Shown here: positions 1-7,692 of the stretch, piece after piece | How positions within the stretch are numbered: position 1 is the stretch's first letter | Layout of the letters: each line of letters starts with the position of its first letter | Assembly (NCBI RefSeq): GCF_003600645.1 | Contig: NZ_CP032482.1 | Span: forward strand, 1,302,001 to 1,366,000 | Reading direction: 5' to 3' | Length of the DNA: 64,000 nt | Source: Yersinia rochesterensis | Lineage (GTDB): Bacteria > Pseudomonadota > Gammaproteobacteria > Enterobacterales > Enterobacteriaceae | The notes under the pieces: generated by a model | Database searches by the model: none | The model's input: the letters and a program-made list of their open reading frames with translations, nothing else | What the model was told of the DNA's origin: nothing | Translations under genes and position numbers: made by a program

Positions 1-1
1 G

Positions 2-715
2 ATTTTCTCTCAACCTGAACTGGCGGCCCTGGGGCGCGGGATGATTATTCCGAGCTTACCTAACAGTAACGCGGTGTTTTTAGCCGCCGGGGTCTTGGGG
101 GCGACAATTATGCCGCACGTCATTTACCTGCATTCAGCATTAACACAGACGGAAAGCAAAGAATCCAAAACTGAGCGCTACGCCTCAACCAAGTTTGATG
201 TGGCGATTGCCATGACGATTGCTGGTTTTGTGAATTTGGCCATGATGGCAACCGCTGCTGCGGCTTTCCATTTCAATGGTTATCAACATGTTGCCGAAAT
301 CGAAGAAGCCTATTTGACCTTACAACCCTTGCTGGGCAATGCTGCCGCCACAGTTTTTGGTTTGAGTTTGGTTGCCGCCGGCCTGTCATCGACAGTGGTG
401 GGCACCATGGCTGGGCAAGTGGTGATGCAGGGGTTTGTGCACTTTTATATTCCAATGTGGCTACGCCGCGCGATCACTATGTTGCCGTCCTTTATTGTCA
501 TTATGATCGGCATGGACGCGACTAAAATACTGGTGATGAGCCAAGTTTTACTGAGCTTTGGCATTGCATTGGCGCTGGTGCCGTTATTGGTATTCACCGG
601 CAATAAAGAATTGATGGGGGAGTTGGTTGATAACAAACTGACTCAGATTCTGGGTAAATTTGTTGTCTTGTTCGTAATCGGATTAAATGGTTATCTGCTG
701 GCGAGTCTGCTTTAG
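2..715 (+). CDS. mntH: Mn(2+)/H(+) symporter MntH, C-terminal part
   Basis: This is the C-terminal part of an Nramp-family proton-coupled manganese/divalent metal importer of the inner membrane. The frame is open from base 2, so the gene starts left of the window. The piece contains the family signature around [18 protein letters not shown], where the MPH residues belong to the metal-binding helix, followed by several hydrophobic helices up to the stop codon at 713-715. The sequence matches what I know of enterobacterial MntH almost residue for residue. The downstream ypeC-like gene and the glk/ypd block reproduce the order seen in E. coli and Salmonella. Its promoter and any MntR or Fur sites lie outside the window. 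Confidence 0.95.
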   Translation: MFSQPELAALGRGMIIPSLPNSNAVFLAAGVLGATIMPHVIYLHSALTQTESKESKTERYASTKFDVAIAMTIAGFVNLAMMATAAAAFHFNGYQHVAEIEEAYLTLQPLLGNAAATVFGLSLVAAGLSSTVVGTMAGQVVMQGFVHFYIPMWLRRAITMLPSFIVIMIGMDATKILVMSQVLLSFGIALALVPLLVFTGNKELMGELVDNKLTQILGKFVVLFVIGLNGYLLASLL

Positions 716-724
716 GTTTATCAG

Positions 725-755
725 TCAGACGGGTTAAAGATATAAACCCGTCTGA
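725..755. terminator. Hairpin between mntH and ypeC-like gene
   Basis: An 11-bp perfect inverted repeat (TCAGACGGGTT ... AACCCGTCTGA) lies 10 bases after the mntH stop and 15 bases before the end of the converging gene. There is no long U tract on either side. It probably ends or protects both convergent transcripts. Confidence 0.6.
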
Positions 756-770
756 GAGACTGCACGCGAG

Positions 771-1214
771 TTAGTCGTGATGGTGATGATCACGCCCTTG
801 GCCACGGTGATGTTTTTTGCCGCGGTTGTCATGATGCTTGTCATGTTTCCAGTAGCGCCCTTCGCGGTAATAATAGTTCTTTTTCCACCAATTTCTCTCT
901 TGCCAGCGGTGACCATCCCAGTAATGACCATGACGATTACGCTCGCCTAAATCTCGCCCTTGATGATTTTTCCACCATTGGCGGTCGCGCCAGTCATAAC
1001 CATCCCAATAATTACCATTGCGATCCTGTTCGCCAATGTGTAAAGAAATACTGGGCAGCAATTCAATGCTCTCGGCATTCGCCATGGGGATAAGAGGGAA
1101 CCAGGCTAATATTGTTATCAGCAATATGGTTATCGACGGCCAAGGTTTTATCTTTCTCGGCCTCAGGATACTCAGTTTTAACATTATTGATTTAAATATG
1201 GCCGTCTTTAACAT
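771..1214 (-). CDS. ypeC: DUF2502 (YpeC-like) periplasmic protein with internal duplication
   Basis: This 147-residue secreted protein belongs to the DUF2502/YpeC family, whose function is unknown. The N-terminus is a long signal sequence (hydrophobic stretch about residues 28-45, likely cleavage after MANA at 47). The mature part begins with [14 protein letters not shown], the conserved family start, then becomes rich in W, Y, R and H. Two copies of a roughly 23-residue unit, at residues 62-84 and 91-113, share the core YWDG..W..R.WWK, and the tail ends in four histidines. E. coli YpeC is shorter and, as I recall it, has one such unit. The ATG at 1214 is preceded by AAGGAT at good spacing. 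Its position next to mntH is conserved in E. coli, so metal-related expression is possible but unproven. Confidence 0.8.
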   Translation of the reverse strand: MLKTAIFKSIMLKLSILRPRKIKPWPSITILLITILAWFPLIPMANAESIELLPSISLHIGEQDRNGNYWDGYDWRDRQWWKNHQGRDLGERNRHGHYWDGHRWQERNWWKKNYYYREGRYWKHDKHHDNRGKKHHRGQGRDHHHHD

Positions 1215-1336
1215 TATTTATCCTTTTTTGCCTTATAGGCTATGGCGTCATCTTAAACAGAAAGTCAGCCGTTGAGATTCGGATAAAACTGTAAAATACG
1301 GATTTAGGATTTATCTGTGGGGGTAATGAAGAGGGT

Positions 1337-1356
1337 ACAGGGGGCATCCCCCCTGT
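1337..1356 (-). terminator. GC-rich hairpin after aldo/keto reductase
   Basis: ACAGGGGG and CCCCCCTGT form a strong stem with a three-base loop, 23 bases beyond the aldo/keto reductase stop codon on the minus strand. There is no clear U tract on that strand, so termination efficiency is uncertain. Confidence 0.5.
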
Positions 1357-1378
1357 TTAGTGATTAAAAAGAGAACGT

Positions 1379-2368
1379 TTACACTAAAATATCTTCAATC
1401 GCTTTTATTTCTGCGTCACTGAACTCGGTATTTGCCAACATGCCGACGGCATCATCAATTTGGCTGGTTTTACTGGCCCCAATCAGGGCTGACGTCACCC
1501 GCCCACCACGTAATACCCAAGCTAACGACATTTGCGACAGTTTCTGCCCGCGATCAAGCGCCAGTTCATTTAATTGACGAACCTTGACCAGTTTCTCTGC
1601 TGAAAGTTGCTCTGGATTCAGGAACTTACTGTCACTGGCTGCCCGAGAATCCAATGGAATTCCTGCCAGATAGCGGTCAGTTAACAAGCCGCCCGCCAGT
1701 GGCGAGAAAGCAATAGAACCGACGCCATATTCATCCAACGTATCTTGTAACTCGGCTTCAATCCAGCGCTCAAACATAGAGTATTTAGGTTGGTGAATCA
1801 GGCAGGGGGTGCCGAGCTGTGCGAGAATTTCACAGGCTTGGCGCGCTTGTGCCGCAGGGTAGTTCGACAAGCCGATATACAAGGCTTTGCCTTGGCGCAC
1901 CAGTAAATCCAGTGCCGCCATGGTCTCTTCTAGCGGGGTATTAGGGTCTGGCCGGTGATGATAGAAAATATCAACATAATCCAAACCCATGCGCTGCAAA
2001 CTTTGATTGATGCTCGCGACCAGATATTTTTTTGAACCCCAATCCCCATAAGGGCCGGGCCACATGGTATAGCCCGCTTTGGACGAGATAATCAGTTCAT
2101 CACGGTAAGGGCGTAAGTCTTGCTGCAATATTCGGCCAAAGTTCAGCTCAGCGGATCCAGGGGGCGGGCCATAGTTATTGGCTAAATCAAAGTGGGTAAT
2201 ACCATGGTCAAAAGCCCGATGAATCAGATTACGGCTATTTTCATACAAGGTGCTATCGCCAAAGTTATGCCACAGGCCGAGAGAAATAGCCGGCAGCATT
2301 AATCCACTACGACCACAACGGTAATATTCCATTTCCTGATAGCGGGAGGAAGCTGCTTGGTAGACCAT
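1379..2368 (-). CDS. Aldo/keto reductase, YghZ/GprA-like
   Basis: This is an NADPH-dependent aldo/keto reductase of 329 residues, in the family of E. coli YghZ, which reduces L-glyceraldehyde 3-phosphate and methylglyoxal-type aldehydes. Visible signatures are DLANNYGPPPGSAE with the catalytic Asp and Tyr, the Lys in IISSKAGYTMWPG, and the His pair in VDIFYHHRPD. The GASKTSQ motif near the C-terminus fits the cofactor phosphate-binding loop. I chose the ATG at 2368 because AAGGGGC precedes it and the protein then starts MVYQAA, matching YghZ; an upstream ATG at 2419 would add 17 unrelated residues. Salmonella has a similar oxidoreductase between ipdC and ypeC, which agrees with the neighbouring ipdC relic here. 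The exact substrate is inferred. Confidence 0.88.
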   Translation of the reverse strand: MVYQAASSRYQEMEYYRCGRSGLMLPAISLGLWHNFGDSTLYENSRNLIHRAFDHGITHFDLANNYGPPPGSAELNFGRILQQDLRPYRDELIISSKAGYTMWPGPYGDWGSKKYLVASINQSLQRMGLDYVDIFYHHRPDPNTPLEETMAALDLLVRQGKALYIGLSNYPAAQARQACEILAQLGTPCLIHQPKYSMFERWIEAELQDTLDEYGVGSIAFSPLAGGLLTDRYLAGIPLDSRAASDSKFLNPEQLSAEKLVKVRQLNELALDRGQKLSQMSLAWVLRGGRVTSALIGASKTSQIDDAVGMLANTEFSDAEIKAIEDILV

Positions 2369-2449
2369 GATGCCCCTTATTGATGAGAGTAAACGACGCC
2401 TTAATGTATGCGTTTCCACTATTCTCGTAAGTTGGCGAGATCACAGAGT

Positions 2450-2679
2450 CTGCTTTTGGTCACTGAATTTGGTCAGTTAGGATCAATGCTGCGTGGTGGA
2501 TTAAATTCCATTATTTTTCTGATCAATAACCAAGGGTATGTGGTTGAATGAGCTATTTATGGGCCGCAGCAGAGCTATAACGATTGGCTTTTATCGTGGT
2601 GGTATTGCCGCAAATGGATGCGCTTGAATTATTGGTCAATATAGCCAAATCTCTTCAGGCCGGTAATACAGCGCTCTGA
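2450..2679 (+). pseudogene. ipdC: Relic of indolepyruvate/pyruvate decarboxylase (ipdC-like), 3' end only
   Basis: Plus-strand translation from 2450 reads LLVTEFGQLGSMLRGG, then NSIIFLINNQGYVVE, a TGA stop at 2549, then AIYGPQQSYND. This fits the C-terminal thiamine-diphosphate domain of IpdC-type 2-oxoacid decarboxylases, including the NN(D/E)GY..ER.IHG motif; the TGA sits where Arg is expected, compatible with CGA to TGA. After a frame change near 2600 the translation continues VVVLPQMDALELLVNIAKS and ends at a TGA (2677-2679), matching the family C-terminus. The first roughly 450 codons are absent. In Salmonella an intact ipdC lies at this position between glk and the aldo/keto reductase. 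The piece cannot encode an enzyme. Confidence 0.75.
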
Positions 2680-2681
2680 CT

Positions 2682-3557
2682 TCACTGGCCGTTATTTGTC
2701 TTACCGGTCAATTGATCCAACAACCAATAACCTGCTGGCCCCGGCGGGGTTTTTTTCGACCAAACGGCGTCAATTGAGATAGTTTTAGGCCAACCAAGGG
2801 TCGATAAGGCGACCAGTTTTTTATGACTGTATTGCTCAACTAACCAGCGCGGTAAAATAGCCCAACCGAAGCCTTGCTCTGCCATTTCCAGCAACATCAA
2901 ATAACTCGGCGCTGACCACATTAGCCCCTGCGACTGATTGCGCTCGGTGCGGTTATAAGTATTCAGGCGAAGTTGTCGGGTGGTGGCTAATTGTTCGGGG
3001 TGGACATGGGGTAACTGCGCCAGCGGATGGTCGGGTTTGACAAAAATTGCCATTTCCGTCTGGGCGGGTAATCGGTTAGCAGCAATGTCCGGCGGGTAAT
3101 GATGCTGAACTTCCACCACGCCAATATGCGCCCGCCTAAGTTGCAGTAAGTCAATCACATCGAAATCTTCGGCAATTAAACACTCAAATTCGATATCAGG
3201 ATAACGCTGTTCAAAGCGGCGCAATAAGCTTTCATGATGGGTAGGCTGATAGGTATCAGACAATACAAATGTCAGCCGGGTCTCAACCTGGGCCGCCAAA
3301 CGGATGGAGAGGTTATCCAGCCGCTCACTGGCAGCTAGAATTTCCTGCACATGGGAGAGCACTCGCCGCCCATGGTCAGTCAACACCGGTAGTCGGGCTT
3401 GTCGGTCAAACAATGTTAAACCCAGATCCGCCTCCAAATTGGTGATAGCGGTGCTGATGGTCGACTGGCTTTTGCGCAGCTTGCGGGCAGCTGCTGAGAA
3501 TGAGCCGAGGGCAGCGGCTTCGACAAACGCAATCAGTGCTTCGGGGGAATAATGCAT
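2682..3557 (-). CDS. LysR-family transcriptional regulator
   Basis: This is a 291-residue LysR-type regulator. Residues about 1-60 form the winged helix-turn-helix (FVEAAALGSFSAAARKL...QSTISTAITNLE), and about 90-290 form the substrate-binding-like effector domain (LTFVLSDTYQPTHHESL...). The gene is divergent from the PACE efflux gene, with 101 bases between start codons, the usual layout for a LysR protein that controls its neighbour. Its stop codon lies two bases past the ipdC relic, so an ancestral role in regulating ipdC is also possible. I do not recognise a specific orthologue. The ATG at 3557 is the only reasonable start. Confidence 0.85.
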   Translation of the reverse strand: MHYSPEALIAFVEAAALGSFSAAARKLRKSQSTISTAITNLEADLGLTLFDRQARLPVLTDHGRRVLSHVQEILAASERLDNLSIRLAAQVETRLTFVLSDTYQPTHHESLLRRFEQRYPDIEFECLIAEDFDVIDLLQLRRAHIGVVEVQHHYPPDIAANRLPAQTEMAIFVKPDHPLAQLPHVHPEQLATTRQLRLNTYNRTERNQSQGLMWSAPSYLMLLEMAEQGFGWAILPRWLVEQYSHKKLVALSTLGWPKTISIDAVWSKKTPPGPAGYWLLDQLTGKTNNGQ

Positions 3558-3658
3558 AAACTATCTATTTTATCGATGGGTTCTATTTTTAATCTATCTT
3601 AAAAATCGATGATAATCACCATCGACAATCTGTTTCTGATTAATTAAGTGGGTGTTTT

Positions 3659-4135
3659 ATGCAAGTTCATCGCAAATCTTTATTTGAGCGGATTATCCAT
3701 GCCGTGGGTTTTGAGGTCATTGCTATCTCGATTTGTGCACCTGTTGGCGCATGGCTGCTGGATCGTTCAATATTACAGATGGGCACCTTAACCGTGCTGC
3801 TCTCCTCAGTGGCGATGCTGTGGAATATTATTTACAACAGCTTATTCGACCACTTCTGGCCGGTTAGCCGTGTTGCCAAAACCCTCCGTGTGCGAGCATT
3901 CCATGCATTGGGCTTTGAAAGTGGGTTTATCTTAATTGGCTTGCCGATTGCGGCCGGTGTATTGGGGGTTTCTCTGTTACAGGCATTGATACTGGAGATT
4001 GGTTTCTTCCTGTTCTTCCTGCCTTACACGATGTTTTACAACTGGGCCTATGACAGTTTGCGGGCGCGAATTATTCGCTCACGTCAGCCCGTAGCACTCA
4101 AGCCCGCTTCTGACGAAGGGCGCGGTTCAAACTGA
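3659..4135 (+). CDS. PACE-family efflux transporter (two BTP domains)
   Basis: This 158-residue inner-membrane protein has the layout of the proteobacterial antimicrobial compound efflux (PACE) family, typified by Acinetobacter AceI, which exports chlorhexidine and other cationic compounds using the proton gradient. It holds two repeats of the bacterial transmembrane pair domain: FERIIHAVGFEVIAI...LWNIIYNSLFD and RAFHALGFESGFI...FYNWAYDSLR, each with two hydrophobic helices and a conserved Glu in the first helix. The length fits the family. The ATG at 3659 follows a weak GTGGGTG element. The divergent LysR gene probably regulates it; the substrate is not known. Confidence 0.85.
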   Translation: MQVHRKSLFERIIHAVGFEVIAISICAPVGAWLLDRSILQMGTLTVLLSSVAMLWNIIYNSLFDHFWPVSRVAKTLRVRAFHALGFESGFILIGLPIAAGVLGVSLLQALILEIGFFLFFLPYTMFYNWAYDSLRARIIRSRQPVALKPASDEGRGSN

Positions 4136-4320
4136 TTTTTGACCTCATTACCCAGCATTTTTTTACCGTCAGCAGTGGCAAGTGGCCGCTGCTGAAACGT
4201 TTTTATGTGATCTTTATCCCAAAGCGAAACGGTTTCCAGCATTGAGATTGTTGTTTCCCCAGCCTGATTTTACAGTGAGCATAATTGAAGTTAAGAATAT
4301 CTGTAATGGAGAAGTTTCTG

Positions 4321-5292
4321 ATGACGAGCTATGCCCTGGTGGGTGACGTTGGTGGCACTAATGCCCGTTTGGCGCTTTGCGCTGTGGCGACCGGCGAAAT
4401 ATCACAAGCAAAAACATATTCAGGTTTAGATTACGACAGTCTGGAAGCTGTTATTAGGCAATATTTATCAGAGTATAAGGTCACTGTAGGGCACGGCTGT
4501 ATTGCCATTGCCTGCCCGATTACTGGCGATTGGATAGCAATGACCAATCACACTTGGGCATTTTCTATCGCCGAAATGCAGCAAAATCTGGGGCTAAAGC
4601 ACTTAGAAATCATCAATGATTTCACCGCGGTATCAATGGCGATCCCGATGTTGTCGCCGCAGGATGTACTGCAATTTGGCGGCACAGCGCCACAGCCGGG
4701 CAAACCGGTTGCGGTCTATGGTGCGGGGACGGGATTGGGGGTGGCGCATTTAGTTAATGTGGATAGTCGCTGGATAAGCTTGCCGGGTGAGGGCGGGCAT
4801 GTGGATTTTGCGCCCAATAGTGAAGAAGAAGACCGGATTTTGGCGGTATTGCGTCAGGAACTGGGCCACGTTTCCGCCGAGCGGGTGCTTTCCGGGCCGG
4901 GGCTGGTCAATCTATATCGGGCAATTGTGATTTCTGATGGCCGCCAGCCCGAGAATCTGGCCCCGAAAGATGTGACTGAACGCGCTCTGGCTAACAGTTG
5001 CACAGACTGTCGCCGCGCATTATCCCTATTTTGCGTGATTATGGGGCGCTTTGGCGGCAATCTGGCCTTAAATCTCAGCACCTTTGGCGGTGTCTATATT
5101 GCTGGCGGTATTGTGCCGCGCTTTATGGAGTTCTTCAAAGCTTCCGGTTTTCGCGGTGCTTTTGAAGATAAAGGCCGTTTCAAAGATTTCTTGCAGGATA
5201 TTCCGGTCTATATGATTACTCATCAGCAACCCGGTTTGCTGGGGGCGGGGGCTTATTTGCGTCAGAAATTAGGGCATACCCTTCATCCTTGA
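4321..5292 (+). CDS. glk: Glucokinase
   Basis: Cytoplasmic ATP-dependent glucokinase phosphorylates intracellular glucose that did not enter through the PTS. The sequence is nearly collinear with E. coli Glk: phosphate-binding loop [12 protein letters not shown] at the N-terminus, TNHTWAFS, the catalytic Asp in [21 protein letters not shown], and the ROK-like zinc-free motif [13 protein letters not shown]. With the ATG at 4321 the protein is 323 residues, as expected; GGAG lies eight bases upstream. An in-frame ATG at 4285 would add 12 residues with no homology. A structured repeat and a terminator follow the stop codon. Confidence 0.97.
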   Translation: MTSYALVGDVGGTNARLALCAVATGEISQAKTYSGLDYDSLEAVIRQYLSEYKVTVGHGCIAIACPITGDWIAMTNHTWAFSIAEMQQNLGLKHLEIINDFTAVSMAIPMLSPQDVLQFGGTAPQPGKPVAVYGAGTGLGVAHLVNVDSRWISLPGEGGHVDFAPNSEEEDRILAVLRQELGHVSAERVLSGPGLVNLYRAIVISDGRQPENLAPKDVTERALANSCTDCRRALSLFCVIMGRFGGNLALNLSTFGGVYIAGGIVPRFMEFFKASGFRGAFEDKGRFKDFLQDIPVYMITHQQPGLLGAGAYLRQKLGHTLHP

Positions 5293-5330
5293 TGCCGTAT
5301 TTATTACTTTCTGCTTCGACTGCCGACAAA

Positions 5331-5441
5331 GTCAAATGAAGGAGAAACGTGCCGCTAGGGTCGTAACGGCGTAAGCCGTCGAAGTGCCCCTAGGTGCGGT
5401 CGACCCTTCACTCACTCAGTTATCAACAGTTTTGTTATTAA
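5331..5441 (+). repeat. Structured intergenic repeat, copy A
   Basis: This roughly 110-base element recurs at 28716-28830 with about 75-80% identity by eye. It can fold as nested stems: TGAAGG with CCTTCA outside, CTAGGG with CCCTAG in the middle, and ACGGC-GTAA-GCCGT at the tip. The tip stem is GCGGC-TTAG-GCCGC in the other copy, a compensatory change. Both copies lie directly after a plus-strand gene and before a terminator. It resembles the class of Yersinia palindromic intergenic elements (YPAL-like), but I cannot confirm the family name. Confidence 0.75.
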
Positions 5442-5446
5442 CCTCA

Positions 5447-5470
5447 GCAGAGCCAAGGCTCTGCTTTTTT
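5447..5470 (+). terminator. Rho-independent terminator after glk
   Basis: GCAGAGCC-AA-GGCTCTGC is followed by six T residues. It lies right after repeat copy A, so the glk transcript would include the repeat as a 3' untranslated region. It can also serve the convergent yhjX-like gene. Confidence 0.9.
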
Positions 5471-5484
5471 ACGGCGGAGAATGA

Positions 5485-6726
5485 TTACGCGTGACTGCTA
5501 GCAGTGACCGCAGTTGGGGCTGTTGAGATATTTTTTGTCTCGGCAGTCGCCCCTTTTGGCGGCTTGATAATCAGGGTTAACAGCAAGGAAACCACAGACA
5601 TCACCGCAATGACGATAAAGGTCGCGTGATACCCGCCCAGACGTGCCGCAATAAATGATCCTGCCAGTGCGCCTAAACCAAACCCTTGATAGATAATCCC
5701 GTAATTCTTGCTGTGATTTTTTAAACCGAAGAAGTCGCCGACAATCGCTGGGAATACCGTGATATTGCCACCAAAACAGAAAGCAATGGCACCAACACAC
5801 AAGAAGAACAGGGCGTGAGTCAGCGGGACAAAACTTAATACGGATACTGCCAAGGTGGTCACCAGCAAGGTAAAACTGATAACCCGCAGGCGGCCAACTT
5901 TATCGGATAGCGCCCCCAGAATAATACGCCCGGCGGTGTTAAAAATGGCGATGGCGGACACGGTATTGGCTGCGGTGGCTAAATCCATTCCTGCCAGTTG
6001 CACGCCTAAATCTTTCACGATACCAATCAGATATAAACCACTCATACAGGCGGTGAAGAAAATGACAAACAGGAAGTAAGATTCTTTGACCGCCAGCATC
6101 TCTTTAACACTGAAATCACGGCCAGTATGGGCAGATTGTAAGCTAGCGGCTTGTGGCGCGACGATTTTTTCCCGCAACAAGAAAGAACCGGCCCCAACCA
6201 AGACCATCACGATAATGCCCCAGTAGAAGAAAGCCAACGAAACACCTTGGTTAGCAATTAAACTGGCATTCACGTATTTGAACAACAGGCTGCCGGTGCC
6301 AAATGCACCCACAGAAATACCTGAAATCAACCCCTTACGTTCTGGGAACCATTTAATCAGATTCGATAGAGTGGTGATGTAGGCGGTGCCATCAGCAAAG
6401 CCCACTACAATACCCGCCAGCAGATAAATCATCCCGAGCGAAGTGGCAAAAGAGCTGGCAATCAACCCCAAACCGAGGATGATGCCGGAAATCAGTGTCA
6501 GTTTACGGATACCAATGCGCTCTTGCAGGCGGCCCGCAAATAATGTGGCGATAGCCAGAGAGAAACTGGTGATAGAGAAAGTGGTCGCCACCGCGCCCAG
6601 TGACCAACTGAATTTTTCTCCCAGTGGCTGATTAAATAAGCTCCAAGTATAGATAGTGCCTAACCCCATCTGAACGATGATGGTACCAACAACAATTAGC
6701 CAACGATTTACCGGTTTACTGCTCAT
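5485..6726 (-). CDS. yhjX: YhjX-like MFS transporter (oxalate/formate antiporter type)
   Basis: This is a 413-residue inner-membrane carrier of the major facilitator superfamily, oxalate:formate antiporter branch, with about 12 hydrophobic helices. It is clearly close to E. coli YhjX, the pyruvate-related transporter controlled by the YpdA/YpdB two-component system (shared blocks: GTIYTWSLFNQPL, LIKWFPERKGLISG, GNITVFPAIVGDFFGLKN). The ATG at 6726 is chosen because AAGGAG lies about seven bases upstream; the ATG at 6744 would overlap that ribosome-binding site. Unlike in E. coli, it lies directly downstream of ypdB and ypdA, but it appears to have its own promoter, a YpdB-like direct repeat and a long leader. 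The transported substrate here is inferred. Confidence 0.9.
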   Translation of the reverse strand: MSSKPVNRWLIVVGTIIVQMGLGTIYTWSLFNQPLGEKFSWSLGAVATTFSITSFSLAIATLFAGRLQERIGIRKLTLISGIILGLGLIASSFATSLGMIYLLAGIVVGFADGTAYITTLSNLIKWFPERKGLISGISVGAFGTGSLLFKYVNASLIANQGVSLAFFYWGIIVMVLVGAGSFLLREKIVAPQAASLQSAHTGRDFSVKEMLAVKESYFLFVIFFTACMSGLYLIGIVKDLGVQLAGMDLATAANTVSAIAIFNTAGRIILGALSDKVGRLRVISFTLLVTTLAVSVLSFVPLTHALFFLCVGAIAFCFGGNITVFPAIVGDFFGLKNHSKNYGIIYQGFGLGALAGSFIAARLGGYHATFIVIAVMSVVSLLLTLIIKPPKGATAETKNISTAPTAVTASSHA

Positions 6727-6766
6727 GCCGGACTCCTTAGACATTAATGCATACGGCCCGAATATG

Positions 6767-6799
6767 GCTATTACTGACGTGATAGTGGTCAGTAATGGC
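6767..6799 (-). other. Leader hairpin upstream of yhjX
   Basis: GCTATTACTGAC (6767-6778) and GTCAGTAATGGC (6788-6799) form a 12-bp stem with one G-T pair and a nine-base loop in the yhjX leader, about 40 bases before the start codon. It is neither followed by a U tract nor covers the ribosome-binding site. It could be an operator dyad or a message-stability element. Confidence 0.5.
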
Positions 6800-6877
6800 G
6801 TCGGAGCCTAAGAATTACGCGCTGATGGAGCACCGGAAATCTGGTATTGCGGTGTTATCAGCCCGCCGAATGAAACC

Positions 6878-6947
6878 AGTATACGGGCGGGCTAATAACT
6901 ATAGATCGAAAGGGGAATGAGCTGCATTCAGAGAGGAATGAAATGCA
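6878..6947 (-). promoter_or_regulatory. Candidate YpdB-activated promoter of yhjX
   Basis: Read on the minus strand, TGCATTTCAT (6947-6938), an 11-base gap and TGCAGCTCAT (6926-6917) match the known YpdB recognition pattern of two GGCATTTCAT direct repeats separated by 11 bases. The order is right for yhjX. A TATACT -10 box lies at 6883-6878, with no good -35 box, as expected for an activated promoter. A GC-rich dyad (AGCCCGCC / GGCGGGCT type, about 6860-6892) overlaps the start region. The repeat begins two bases beyond the ypdB stop codon. Confidence 0.7.
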
Positions 6948-6948
6948 T

Positions 6949-7689
6949 TTAAAGGCGCATCAGTTGCCTAAATTCCTTTATCTTGCTGCGGCTAACGGGG
7001 ACTTCAAAGTCCAACTCACTGAGTCGCAGGATATAAGTGTTATTAAACCAGGGCACAATTTCGCGGATTTTGGCTAAATTTACACAATAAGAGCGGTGAC
7101 AGCGGAAAAAGTGCTCTTCAGGCAGGCGACTGCAAAACTCGGTGATATTCATCGGCATAATGAATTCTGCGCGCCGCGTGTAAACTAAAGTGACCTTTTC
7201 CTGCGCCGCTGCATAATAAATATCATTGATATCCGTGACGATGATGCGCTCATCTTTCATCAGATTGATGGTATGGGCTGCCGGGCGGTGACTGGGGCTG
7301 TTGTTTTGCTCTTTATTTTGGTGATCACGCTTATGCAGCGCTTCCAATTTTTGCAGCATAGTGACAATGCGTGATTCGTGATAAGGCTTTAAAATATAGT
7401 CAAAAGCTTCAATTTCAAAGGCTTCTACCGCATGCTCTTTATAAGCCGTAATAAAGATAATATAGGGTTTATGGGCAAATTTGCTGATATTTTGCGCTAG
7501 CAAAACCCCATCTAATGATGGAATGTTAATGTCGAGGAAAATGGCGTCAACCTGATGATTTTGCAGGTATTTAAGTACGTCCAGCCCATCTTCAAAGGTG
7601 GCTTCGATGGTGATATTACTGTGCTGGCGGATAAGATAACTTAATTCTTCCTGAGCCAGAAACTCATCTTCGACAATAATTGCTTTCAC
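6949..7689 (-). CDS. ypdB: LytTR response regulator YpdB
   Basis: This 246-residue response regulator partners YpdA and activates the YhjX transporter gene when extracellular pyruvate appears. Residues 1-120 are the receiver domain: acidic pocket IVEDE, phospho-acceptor Asp in AIFLDINIPSLDG, and Lys in ILKPYHES. Residues about 145-245 form the LytTR DNA-binding domain (RIIVTDINDIYYAAAQEK...FFRCHRSYCVNL). Translation starts at a GTG (7689) with GGAG eight bases upstream; that element lies in the end of ypdA, so the two genes are translationally linked. The start matches E. coli YpdB. The gene order ypdA-ypdB followed by yhjX suggests a self-contained sensing and uptake module. Confidence 0.93.
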   Translation of the reverse strand: MKAIIVEDEFLAQEELSYLIRQHSNITIEATFEDGLDVLKYLQNHQVDAIFLDINIPSLDGVLLAQNISKFAHKPYIIFITAYKEHAVEAFEIEAFDYILKPYHESRIVTMLQKLEALHKRDHQNKEQNNSPSHRPAAHTINLMKDERIIVTDINDIYYAAAQEKVTLVYTRRAEFIMPMNITEFCSRLPEEHFFRCHRSYCVNLAKIREIVPWFNNTYILRLSELDFEVPVSRSKIKEFRQLMRL

Positions 7690-7692
7690 GGG

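Noticed and set aside
1018..1275. Plus-strand frame overlapping the YpeC-like gene start
   Set aside because: It is antisense to a gene with good ribosome-binding site and signal peptide; no start signal of its own.
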